This document shows, piece by piece, positions 1-8,127 of a stretch of DNA of 64,000 nucleotides. The number at the start of each line of letters is the position of its first letter. Within the stretch, counting starts at the first letter, position 1. The position numbers were made by a program, and so were the translations under genes. The DNA lies in contig NZ_JAGGPB010000006.1 in assembly GCF_018614055.1 (NCBI RefSeq), positions 124,001-188,000 of the forward strand. Direction: 5' to 3'. The notes beneath the pieces were generated by a model. That model did no database searches and was not told the origin of the DNA. It saw nothing but the letters and a program-made list of their open reading frames with translations. Source of the DNA: Streptomyces sp. ISL-98. GTDB taxonomy: Bacteria; Actinomycetota; Actinomycetes; Streptomycetales; Streptomycetaceae.

Positions 1-2966
1 TCCACGACGTGCAGACCGAGCCCTGAGCGGCCGCGTCCGCCGGACCTGGCGTCGGAGTGGACGAGGGTGTAGCGGCCCGACGACATGCGCTGGAGGCGTG
101 CGGTGGCCGCGGCCGCGACCTGTTCGAGGCGGGCCGCCAGGACGTACGACTCCAGGCGCATTTTGCGTTCGTTGTCGGCGGAGGTGCCTGCGGTGAGCGA
201 GGCGAGGCGCGCAACCCGCTCGTACTGCTCGCGCAGCGGGCCGAGGCGTCGCATTTCCTCGGCGGCCTGCTGCGACAGCCCGTCGAGCGCGGCGCAGCGC
301 TCGCGGGCGGCGTCGAGGGCGGAAGCGGCATCGAGCAGTCCGCGCTCCGCGGCGTCGAAGGCGGCCTGGGCCTGCTGCGGCGCGGCGTCGGGCCGTGCGG
401 CAGCGGCAGCGGTGTCCGGCTCGGCCAACCGGTCTGCGACGGCGGCCTGTTCACGCTGCCAAGCGTCGAGTTCGTGCTGGAGGTCGCGTTGCTCCGCGTC
501 GCCGAGCAACGCCTCGGCCGCGGCGCTCGGCGTGTCGAACCCGGCCTTGAACGCGGCGTCGGCGAGCCGGTCGTCGGCCTCCTTGAGGCGCCGCGCGGTG
601 GTTTCGAGCGCCCGTACGGCTTCGGCGGCCTCGCCCAGGAACCGCACCCTGCGCTCCAGCAGCGCGGCATGCTCGGCGACGCTCCCGGCGTCACCACGGG
701 CCCGGGCCAACTCCGCTTCCAGCGACGCCTGTTCCCGGTCGAGGGCTTCGCGCTGCGAGGTCCTGGCGGCGACGCGCCGATCCGCCTGCTGCTGGGCATC
801 GACGCGCCCGGCGTGCTCACGCTCGGCACGGCGCAACGCCTCGCGGGCGTCGTGCATGCCCCCGGCCACGGCATGCGCCTCGGCGTGTTCGCGCCGCAAG
901 TCGTCGACGAGGGCGGCCAGTTCACTGACGGCGACGTCGCAAGACCGGTCGGCGGAGACGCCCCCGGCCAAGGCGCCGGAACCGCCGTCCGCCTCGGCGC
1001 CCCCACCAGCACCCCCACTCACACCGCGGATACCCGCCCGCTCCGGCCCAGAGCTCGCGTCACCCTCACCCAGGCCGTCGACCCCAGCGGCGCCAACCGC
1101 TTCCCCGGCCAAAACCCCTGTGCCCACCGACGCCGGGCCAGAGCTCGCGCTGCCCGCCCCGCCAGTGCCGCCCGGCTCAGCGGTCCAGTCCGCTGCTTCC
1201 CAAGGTGCCGTCGTAGCGCCGACGCCCCCGCCCACCTCGGCTCGCGCCGACGCGTAGGCCTCTCGCACCGTCGCCAGCGCGCGCTCCGCCTCGCCGCGCG
1301 CCCTCTCCGCGGTCGTGTGCGCTGTGTACGCCGCGTCTTCCGCCGCGCGGTCCACCTGGTCGTCCGCGGGCCGTGCCGGCTCCGGGTGTTCGGCGGAGCC
1401 GCAGACCGCGCACGGCTTCCCCTCGCTCAGTCCGGCCGCCAGCTCGGCCGCGATCCCCCGCAGCCTGCGCTCCTTGAGGTCGAGCCACGTCTCGTGTGCG
1501 TCGGCGGCCCGCTCGCGGGACGTGCGCAGCCGGTCCTCGGCGGCGGTGACCTGCTCGGCGAGTGCGTCGCGGCGGCGGGCGGCGTCCAGTCTGCGGCGGG
1601 CCGGTTCGAGCCGGCCCGCCAAATGCTCCGTGCGCGTCACCGCCTCCTGGGCGGCTTCGATGCGCTCCTGGCAGCGGCGGCGGGTCGCGTCCCAGCCGGC
1701 GAGCCAGTCGGCGGCGTCCCGGAGCAGTTCGTCGTCGGCGCGGGCCTGCCGCTCCAGCACGGTGCGCTCCCAGCCGATCTCCTCGCTCCGCTGCTCGGCC
1801 CTGCGGGCGGCTTCGAGCCCGCCGAGGTCCTGGCGGATCTTGCGCTCCAGCGCGGCGATCTGCTCGGCCCCGGCGTCGGCGAGATCCGGCGGCAGTACGG
1901 CACGCGAGCGCTCCCGGGCCGTGCTCGCCGCGCGGTGCTCCCGCTCGGCGTCGTCGCGCAGCAACAGCGCGGGGGCGACACGGTCGGCGCGGCGGGCGCG
2001 GTCCTGCCGCTGGCGCAGCCGCTCGTACTCGGGGCGCCGGGCTTCGAGCACGTCGGCGCGTTGGCGCGCATCGGCGTACCGCTGCTGAAGGGCGGCCAGT
2101 TCGCGCTCGTCCTCCAGCGTGCGGCGGGCGGCGGCCTGCCTGCTTCCGGCGGCGGTCACGGCCAGCTCCGCGATGTCGAGGCGCTCGCGCGCACCGCTGC
2201 GCGCGACCGCGGCCCACTCCCGTACGGCTTCGGCAAGTCCCGGCTCGCCCGGCTGTGCGCCGGGCAGCGGCCAGTCGCGGGCGTCGGCGCTGTCGCCCGC
2301 CGCCTGCGCCATCCGCTGCGCGACGGCGAGGAGGCGCTCGTCGCCGCTGCGCACCTGCTGCTCGGCGGAGCGGCGCAGCTCGGCCAGACGGTCCTCGACT
2401 GCGGCGAAGCGGCGGGTGTCGAAGAGGCGGCCGAGGAGCTTGCCGCGCGCTTCGGCGTCGGCGCGCAGGAAGCGGGCGAAGTCTCCCTGGGGAAGGAGCA
2501 CCACCTGGCAGAACTGCTCCCGGCTCATGCCGACGAGCTGGGTGATCTCCTCGCCGATCTCCTGGTGGGAGCGGCTCAGCGCCTTCCACCCCGTGTCGGG
2601 GTCGTACTCGCGGAGCCGGCTCTGTGCCTTCTCCGTGGTGAAGCCGGTGCCCTTCTTCTTCGGGCGCGGCTGTGCGGGCCGCCGGGTGATCTCCAGCCGC
2701 CGCCCGCCGACGGTCAGTTCGAGGCGGACCTCGGTCGGCAGGTCCTGCGGGGCGTGGTCGCTGCGCAGCGAGGCGCCGGGACTCTGGCGGGCGCCCGGCA
2801 CCGCGCCGTACAGCGCGTAACAGACGGCGTCGAGTACGGAGGTCTTCCCGGCGCCGGTTGGTCCGTGCAGCAGGAAGAGCCCGGCGGCGCTGAGCGCGTC
2901 GAAGTCGACGTCCTGGGTGGCACCGAAGGGCCCGAAGGCCGTGATCTGCAGGGCGTGCAGTCTCAT
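1..2966 (-). CDS. sbcC: SbcC exonuclease subunit, SMC-like ATPase (C-terminus off left edge)
   Basis: Large subunit of the SbcCD (Mre11-Rad50-like) nuclease, which cleaves hairpins and protein-blocked DNA ends. The N-terminus reads MRLHALQITAFGPFG, with a Walker A motif GPTGAGKT at residues 35-42. A Q-loop region follows near residue 150 (LLPQGDFARFL). Long Arg/Ala/Glu-rich coiled-coil arms flank a zinc hook, CAVC, at residues 519-522. The last visible residues (MSSGRYTLVHSDARSGGRG) lie just before the ABC signature, so about 100 residues with the signature and Walker B motifs are outside the window. The ATG overlaps the sbcD stop codon (ATGA), implying translational coupling. Family assignment is very secure. 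Confidence 0.96.
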   Translation of the reverse strand, partial: MRLHALQITAFGPFGATQDVDFDALSAAGLFLLHGPTGAGKTSVLDAVCYALYGAVPGARQSPGASLRSDHAPQDLPTEVRLELTVGGRRLEITRRPAQPRPKKKGTGFTTEKAQSRLREYDPDTGWKALSRSHQEIGEEITQLVGMSREQFCQVVLLPQGDFARFLRADAEARGKLLGRLFDTRRFAAVEDRLAELRRSAEQQVRSGDERLLAVAQRMAQAAGDSADARDWPLPGAQPGEPGLAEAVREWAAVARSGARERLDIAELAVTAAGSRQAAARRTLEDERELAALQQRYADARQRADVLEARRPEYERLRQRQDRARRADRVAPALLLRDDAEREHRAASTARERSRAVLPPDLADAGAEQIAALERKIRQDLGGLEAARRAEQRSEEIGWERTVLERQARADDELLRDAADWLAGWDATRRRCQERIEAAQEAVTRTEHLAGRLEPARRRLDAARRRDALAEQVTAAEDRLRTSRERAADAHETWLDLKERRLRGIAAELAAGLSEGKPCAVCGSAEHPEPARPADDQVDRAAEDAAYTAHTTAERARGEAERALATVREAYASARAEVGGGVGATTAPWEAADWTAEPGGTGGAGSASSGPASVGTGVLAGEAVGAAGVDGLGEGDASSGPERAGIRGVSGGAGGGAEADGGSGALAGGVSADRSCDVAVSELAALVDDLRREHAEAHAVAGGMHDAREALRRAEREHAGRVDAQQQADRRVAARTSQREALDREQASLEAELARARGDAGSVAEHAALLERRVRFLGEAAEAVRALETTARRLKEADDRLADAAFKAGFDTPSAAAEALLGDAEQRDLQHELDAWQREQAAVADRLAEPDTAAAAARPDAAPQQAQAAFDAAERGLLDAASALDAARERCAALDGLSQQAAEEMRRLGPLREQYERVARLASLTAGTSADNERKMRLESYVLAARLEQVAAAATARLQRMSSGRYTLVHSDARSGGRGRSGLGLHVV

Positions 2967-4129
2967 CGGGCGACCTCGCGCACGACGTCGTCCACGCGTA
3001 CGTCGTCGAACGCGCCCGAGAGCACGGTGCGTTCGAGGTCGTCGGGACCGCTGCCGCCGCGCACATGCGCCACGAAGTCCTCCGCGATCTGCTGGTCGTC
3101 GCGGCCCCTGAGCCGCTGCGCGTACGAGGCGAGGGGGTCCTCGGCGGTTCGCTCGGGGTCGAAGACGAGGCTGATGGTGTGCGGGAAGCGTGCGCAGAGG
3201 CGTGCCATGGGTTCGGCCGGGCGTACGGGATCGGTCAGCGTCGCCTCGGTCCACGCGTCCTCGTGGCGCTCCAGTGCCGGGTCGGCGAGGAGGTCCTCCA
3301 GGCGGCCCCGGATCCGGGCGACCGTCCTGGGCACCGGGCAGTCGATGCGCTCAGCCGCGATCTCCCCGCCGGGCCCGAGGTCGACCAGCCACATGGTCTT
3401 GCGGTGATCGGCCTCCGAGAAGGAGTACGCGAGCGGGGAGCCCGAGTAGCGCACGCGCTCGGTGATGGCCTGGGAGCCGTGCAGGTGCCCGAGGGCCACG
3501 TAGTCGACGCCGTCGAAGACTCCGGCGGGGACGGCGGCCACGCCGCCGATCGTGATGTCGCGCTCGCTGTCGCTCGGTTTGCCGCCCGCGACGAAGGCGT
3601 GTGCGAGGACGACGGACCGGGTGCCTTCGGGGCGTGCGGCGAGGTCGGCGCGTACGCGCTGCATGGCCGCCCCGATGACGGCCTCGTGTCCTGCCTTCGC
3701 GGCCTTGAACTCCTCGCGGACCAGGGCCGGTTCGAGATACGGCAGTCCGTAGAAGGCGACTTCGCCGTGTGCGTCGGAGAGCACGACGGGCGTGGCGCAG
3801 GCGGCCGGGTCGGTACGGAGGTGGATTCCGGCCCGGTCGATGAGTCCGGCGCCGACGCCGAGCCTGCGGGCCGAGTCGTGATTTCCGGAGATCATGACGG
3901 TCGGTACGCCCTCGGCCGCGAGGCGGTGCAGGGCCAGGTCGAAGAGCTCGACGGCGGCGAGCGGCGGCACCGCCCGGTCGTACACGTCACCTGCCACCAG
4001 CACGGCGTCCACGTCGTGCTCGCGCACCGTCGCCACCAGGTGGTCGAGGAACGCGGCCTGGGCTTCGAGAAGGTTCACCCGGTGGAAAGACCGCCCGAGG
4101 TGCCAGTCGGAGGTGTGCAGAATTCTCAA
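2963..4129 (-). CDS. sbcD: SbcD exonuclease subunit, Mre11-like metallophosphoesterase
   Basis: Nuclease subunit of SbcCD. The calcineurin-like phosphoesterase motifs occur in order: HTSDWHLG near the N-terminus, VAGDVYDRA, MISGNHDS, LAHAFV and ALGHLHG. These supply the two-metal ligands. I chose the TTG start at 4129 because it gives the conserved start LRILHTSDWHLG and has GGAG 7 bases upstream. The longer ATG form from 4186 would add 19 poorly conserved residues (MAVLILRALEGKHAGRSRL). The predicted length of 388 aa is normal. It is upstream of sbcC, overlapping it by 4 bases. Confidence 0.96.
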   Translation of the reverse strand: MRILHTSDWHLGRSFHRVNLLEAQAAFLDHLVATVREHDVDAVLVAGDVYDRAVPPLAAVELFDLALHRLAAEGVPTVMISGNHDSARRLGVGAGLIDRAGIHLRTDPAACATPVVLSDAHGEVAFYGLPYLEPALVREEFKAAKAGHEAVIGAAMQRVRADLAARPEGTRSVVLAHAFVAGGKPSDSERDITIGGVAAVPAGVFDGVDYVALGHLHGSQAITERVRYSGSPLAYSFSEADHRKTMWLVDLGPGGEIAAERIDCPVPRTVARIRGRLEDLLADPALERHEDAWTEATLTDPVRPAEPMARLCARFPHTISLVFDPERTAEDPLASYAQRLRGRDDQQIAEDFVAHVRGGSGPDDLERTVLSGAFDDVRVDDVVREVAR

Positions 4130-4254
4130 GAGACGACTCCGACCTGCATGTTTCCCTTCCAGCGCCCTCAGAATCAGCACGGCCACGGCCGGGCCCGCCC
4201 TGGGACCCGGTTAGCGGCACCCAGTCACGCTAGCGCCCGCATCCACCACTGACC

Positions 4255-6831
4255 TCAGTTTTCCACCCTCGTCCGACGCCAGGTGACCGTCCGCCGTCCG
4301 CGCAGGGACGGCCGCCACCGCATCACGCGGGTCGCCAGTGCGGCGTATGCGATGCCCACGGCGAGTGAGGCCGCCAGCGCCAGCACCGCGAACTGGTCCT
4401 CCAGGCGGGGGAAGACCTGCCAGTGCGTCACATAGATGTAGAGCGAGCTGGCCGCGAGTACGCCCGCCACGCGGTTGACGGAGGCAAGACTCGGCAGCTT
4501 CGGCACCCACACCAGCAGCGCGAAACCGGCCATGATGACCGCCTCGCGGGCGGGCTGCCCGAAGAACCCCGGAACGGTGACCAGGGCCACAGCGGTCACC
4601 AGCAGCCGCTGCCGCACGGTGGTCGCCTTCGCGGCGGCCCAGCCCATCGCGAACAACCAGAAGATGCCGGCCACAAGCGGGACGTGCCCCCGGGCGTCGA
4701 GGCCGAAGACGTCGTAGCGCCCGATGAGCCCGAGAGCTGTCAGGACGGCCGGGAAGGCGAAGGGGAAGCGTCGCTCGGTGCGGTCCACGCGGGGTACGGC
4801 GAGCACGGCGGCCACAACGACCAGCATGTAGACGAGGGCCTCGATGAACCAGAAGCCGTCGTTCGGTCCGATGAGGCTGGTGAGCAGCAGGACCGTGGTG
4901 AGCCCGTAGTCGTCGGTGACGAGCGTGATCAGGGCGAGCCAGGCCATGCTCGGCACGGCGATCCGGGCGATGCTCCGGCCGAGGTTTCGCAGGCGTTCGC
5001 GGCGGTCGGCCGAAGTGAGGTGGAAGCGCGCGAAGTTGTAACCGGCGACTCCCAGCAGTACGTGGGCGCCGCCCTTGACCGTGAAGAGGTGGATGTGCGA
5101 GCCGACGATCAGCACGATGGCGACGGCGCGCAGGGCGACCCCGGTCTCCAGGGTGCGGGTGCGGCGGCGCCGGGTGTTCGGCCGGTCCTCGGCCTGCTGC
5201 CCCGGCGGCTTCCCGAGTTCGCGGATCGGGAGAGTGTGCCAGTCGTCGGGCAGCCGGCCGAGTGCCTCTTCGAGGCGCAGTGACATCTCGACGTACGACA
5301 GGGAGTCGCCGCCCAGGGCTACGAAGCTGCTGTCCGCGGTGACGTGGTCCCGGTCGAGGATCTGCGCGTACAGCCGGCACAGGTCGGCCTGTGCGGACGT
5401 TGCCGCGGCAGCCGGGGTTTCGGGGTCGGGCCGGGTCAGTTCGCGTACGGCCCGGTAGTCGGGCTTTCCGGTGGTGAGCCTGGGCAGTTCGGGGAGGACA
5501 CGGACGTGCACGGCGCGGGGCGGCAGGCCGCACTCGCCGGTGACCATGCGCCGTACGAGAGCGGCGTCGGTGGTGTCCGGATCGCCCGCGACGGCCACCA
5601 TCAGGGCGTCGTCGTCACCGGTGCAGCAGGAGGTGATGCCGCGCCTGCCGAGCATCGCCTCCACCTGCTGCGGGTCGATCCGCAGGCCGAGGATCTTGGC
5701 GAACCGGCTGCGCCGCCCGATCACTTCGTACAGCCCGTCGGGGGTCCGGCGGGCGATGTCCCCGGTGTGCAGCTCGTCGACGGTGCGGCCCAGCCGGAGG
5801 TCTTCCGGGCTCTCGGCATAGCCCAGCATGACGTTGGGTCCCGCGTACACCAGCTCCCCGGTGTCCTCTCCGGGCCAGTCCGGGTGCGGCTGGAGCCGGA
5901 AGGAACCGCCGGGGATGGCGATACCGGCGGCCTCGGGTCGGGTTGCCGCGAGATCCGGTGGCAGGTAGGCCATGCGGGCGGTCGCCTCGGTCTGGCCGTA
6001 CATGACGAACAGGTCCCAGCCGGCGGCCCGGCCGAGGGCCGCGTACCGGGCGACCCGGTCGGGCGCCAGCCTGCCGCCCGCCTGGGTGACGTAGCGCAGA
6101 TGGGGGAGCTCCATGGTGGCGAAGCCGACCCGGTCGAGCAGGTCGAAGGTGTACGGGACTCCGGCGATGGCCGAACCGTGGCCGGTCCTGAACAGCTCCC
6201 AGAAGCAGGAGTCGGCGACCGACAGGTCGGTGAGGATCACGCCGGCGCCGCGCAGGAGGTGGCTGTGGACGACGGAGAGTCCGTAGCAGTAGTGCAGGGG
6301 CAGGGTCGTCGCCGCGCGGTCGGTGTCCCTGATGCCGAGGTATTCGGCTATGGATTCGGCGTTGGCCTGCAGGTTTTCGTGCGAGAGCCGGACGAGTTTG
6401 GGTGAGCCCGTCGAGCCGGAGGTGCTCAGCAGCAGTGCGAGGTCCGGGTGCAGGGAGTGCGCGGAGACCGTGCGTCGTTCGTCGAGCACCCACGCGCCGC
6501 CGTCCGGGCGTGCCACGACGTCCGGGTCGTACTCGTCGATCAGCGAACGCACGGCTTCGGCGTGGTCCCCGGGCACCAGGAGGACGGGGTGTCCGGCGGC
6601 CAGCGCGGCGAGGTGGACCACGAGGGCGTCGGTCGTGTTGGCGCCGACGAGCAGGATGAGGCGCCGTTCCCGGCCGAGGCGGTGCGCGGTCTGCTCCACC
6701 CGTGCGGCGAGTTCGCGGTAGGTCACCGGGCCGTCGGCGGTGATGACCGCGGTGCGGTCGCCGTGAGCCGCGAGGCCTGCGGCGAAGGGGACGGTCTTGG
6801 CGCCTTTGAGCAGGCCGGGAGCGGGTATCAC
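4255..6831 (-). CDS. Adenylation domain - carrier protein - membrane acyltransferase fusion
   Basis: A single 858-aa protein with three modules. Residues 1-470 are an ANL adenylation domain: phosphate-binding STSGSTGSPK at 136-145, YGQTE at 278-282, TGD at 356-358, and catalytic-lysine motif TGKPDYR with K456. Residues 480-545 are a phosphopantetheine carrier domain with LGGDSL (Ser510). After a basic linker (RRRRTR), residues 565-845 are a multi-pass membrane domain resembling acyltransferase family 3: LRAVAIVLIVGSH at its start and SLYIYVTHW near its end. There is no condensation or thioesterase domain. I infer that it activates an amino or carboxylic acid, loads it on its own carrier and passes it to an acceptor at the membrane. 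An iron-box-like site lies just upstream of the GTG start, and the iron transporter is divergent. Substrate unknown. Confidence 0.85.
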   Translation of the reverse strand: MIPAPGLLKGAKTVPFAAGLAAHGDRTAVITADGPVTYRELAARVEQTAHRLGRERRLILLVGANTTDALVVHLAALAAGHPVLLVPGDHAEAVRSLIDEYDPDVVARPDGGAWVLDERRTVSAHSLHPDLALLLSTSGSTGSPKLVRLSHENLQANAESIAEYLGIRDTDRAATTLPLHYCYGLSVVHSHLLRGAGVILTDLSVADSCFWELFRTGHGSAIAGVPYTFDLLDRVGFATMELPHLRYVTQAGGRLAPDRVARYAALGRAAGWDLFVMYGQTEATARMAYLPPDLAATRPEAAGIAIPGGSFRLQPHPDWPGEDTGELVYAGPNVMLGYAESPEDLRLGRTVDELHTGDIARRTPDGLYEVIGRRSRFAKILGLRIDPQQVEAMLGRRGITSCCTGDDDALMVAVAGDPDTTDAALVRRMVTGECGLPPRAVHVRVLPELPRLTTGKPDYRAVRELTRPDPETPAAAATSAQADLCRLYAQILDRDHVTADSSFVALGGDSLSYVEMSLRLEEALGRLPDDWHTLPIRELGKPPGQQAEDRPNTRRRRTRTLETGVALRAVAIVLIVGSHIHLFTVKGGAHVLLGVAGYNFARFHLTSADRRERLRNLGRSIARIAVPSMAWLALITLVTDDYGLTTVLLLTSLIGPNDGFWFIEALVYMLVVVAAVLAVPRVDRTERRFPFAFPAVLTALGLIGRYDVFGLDARGHVPLVAGIFWLFAMGWAAAKATTVRQRLLVTAVALVTVPGFFGQPAREAVIMAGFALLVWVPKLPSLASVNRVAGVLAASSLYIYVTHWQVFPRLEDQFAVLALAASLAVGIAYAALATRVMRWRPSLRGRRTVTWRRTRVEN

Positions 6832-6840
6832 GACTGCATC

Positions 6841-6859
6841 TTAGGAAAGCCTTACCTTG
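6841..6859. promoter_or_regulatory. Iron-box-like operator of the adenylation/acyltransferase gene
   Basis: This 19-mer matches the actinobacterial IdeR/DmdR iron box (TTAGGTTAGGCTAACCTAA) at 13 of 19 positions by my count. It lies 9 bases before the GTG start at 6831 on the minus strand, overlapping where a promoter or initiation region should be. Iron repression of the gene is inferred; it is a weaker match than the site at 6980. Confidence 0.6.
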
Positions 6860-6979
6860 ATGGATAGTCACAGGGGCGTCACAGCCGACCCATTGAAGAT
6901 CCACAGAATCGTCACCAGTAGGGTCGGCTCCGCCGCCCGGTCCACGCTGCCGAAATGTTGTGTGCGTCACTCTTGACGT

Positions 6980-6998
6980 TTAGGTTAGCTTTACCTTA
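6980..6998. promoter_or_regulatory. Iron box (IdeR/DmdR operator) of the ferric-iron ABC operon
   Basis: TTAGGTTAGCTTTACCTTA matches the iron-box consensus at 15 of 19 positions, with the left half-site perfect. It lies about 100 bases before the start of the iron-binding lipoprotein gene. DmdR1/IdeR proteins are known to repress iron uptake genes at such sites when ferrous iron is plentiful, which fits the transporter downstream. Confidence 0.85.
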
Positions 6999-7101
6999 TT
7001 CATAGGGCGTTCAAAGGTTCCTCCGCGGCACCGCTACGCCGCTCGCTCCCTGACGACGCGACGCGCGGCGGCGGAAGTGAGCCATGCAGGAAGGCATCCA
7101 C

Positions 7102-8121
7102 ATGCGACGCCCCTTGTCCCGACGTCTGACCGCGCTCGTCTCGGCAGCCCTGCTCCTGCCCGCTCTCGCGAGCTGCGGCAACGACGAGGAGGACGCCGGG
7201 CTCGTCATCTACTCCGGCCGCAACGAGAACCTGGTCGAACCGCTGCTGGACGAGCTGGAGAAGGCTGTCGGCACCGACATCGCCGTCCGCTACGGCGACA
7301 GCGCCGAACTGGCCGCCCAGATCCTGGAAGAGGGCGACAAGACCAACGCCGGGCTGTTCTTCTCGCAGGACGCCGGAGCCCTCGGGGCCCTCTCCACGCA
7401 GGGCCGCCTGAAGAAGCTGCCCGAGTCGTCGCTGGACAAGGTCGACAAGGCGTTTCGCGGCAGCGAGGGCGACTGGGTGGGAACCTCCGGCCGCGTGCGC
7501 GTCCTCGCGTACAACCCAGGCAAGGTCACCAAGGTGCCGGACAGCGTGCACGAGCTGACCAAGCCGGAGTGGAAGGGCAAGGTCGGTTACGTCCCGACCA
7601 ACGCCTCCTTCCAGGCGTTCGTCACCGGTATGCGCGTCCTCGAGGGCGACGAGGCCACCCGCAGCTGGCTGAAGGGGCTCAAGGCCAACGACCCGAAGGT
7701 CTACGAGAACAACCTCAAGGTGCTGGAGGGCGTCGGCAAGGGCGAGGTCTCCCTCGGCCTGGTCAACCACTACTACTGGTACGAGCAGGTCGCCGAGAAG
7801 GGCGAGGACGAAGTCGGCGCGAAGATCCACTTCTTGCCGGGCGGCGACCCCGGTGCGCTCGTCAACGCGGCGGGAGTCGGCATCCTCAAGGGCAGCGACC
7901 AGGCCCCTGTGGCGCAGAAGGCCGTCGACTTCCTGCTCTCGAAGAAGGCACAGACCTACTTCGCCGACGACACCAAGGAGTACCCGCTGGCCGCCGGTGT
8001 CACCAGCAAGGTCAAGGACCTGCCGCCGATGGAGTCCCTCGACGCCCCCAAGATCGACCTCGGCAAGCTGGAATCGCTTCAGGAGACCCTGAAGATGCTG
8101 CAGGACGTCGGGATGGTCTGA
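7102..8121 (+). CDS. Ferric-iron ABC transporter substrate-binding lipoprotein (FbpA/FutA-like)
   Basis: Extracellular iron-binding lipoprotein of an FbpABC-type importer. The signal peptide ends in the lipobox LASC (Cys25). The mature protein starts a periplasmic-binding type II fold with LVIYSGRNENLVEPLL, typical of the iron(III) family. NHYYWYEQ, late in the protein, carries the adjacent tyrosines that commonly bind ferric iron. I prefer the ATG at 7102 (MRRPLSRRL) because AGGAAGG sits 7 bases upstream; an in-frame ATG at 7084 lies before that ribosome-binding site. First gene of a three-gene operon behind an iron box. Confidence 0.93.
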   Translation: MRRPLSRRLTALVSAALLLPALASCGNDEEDAGLVIYSGRNENLVEPLLDELEKAVGTDIAVRYGDSAELAAQILEEGDKTNAGLFFSQDAGALGALSTQGRLKKLPESSLDKVDKAFRGSEGDWVGTSGRVRVLAYNPGKVTKVPDSVHELTKPEWKGKVGYVPTNASFQAFVTGMRVLEGDEATRSWLKGLKANDPKVYENNLKVLEGVGKGEVSLGLVNHYYWYEQVAEKGEDEVGAKIHFLPGGDPGALVNAAGVGILKGSDQAPVAQKAVDFLLSKKAQTYFADDTKEYPLAAGVTSKVKDLPPMESLDAPKIDLGKLESLQETLKMLQDVGMV

Positions 8122-8127
8122 GCCGTC

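Noticed and set aside
57-3407. Long plus-strand open frames opposite sbcC and sbcD
   Set aside because: They are shadows of the minus-strand genes caused by high GC content; the minus-strand products have complete conserved motifs while these have none.
7084-7101. Upstream ATG for the iron-binding lipoprotein
   Set aside because: It lies before the AGGAAGG ribosome-binding site, and the signal peptide starts naturally at 7102.
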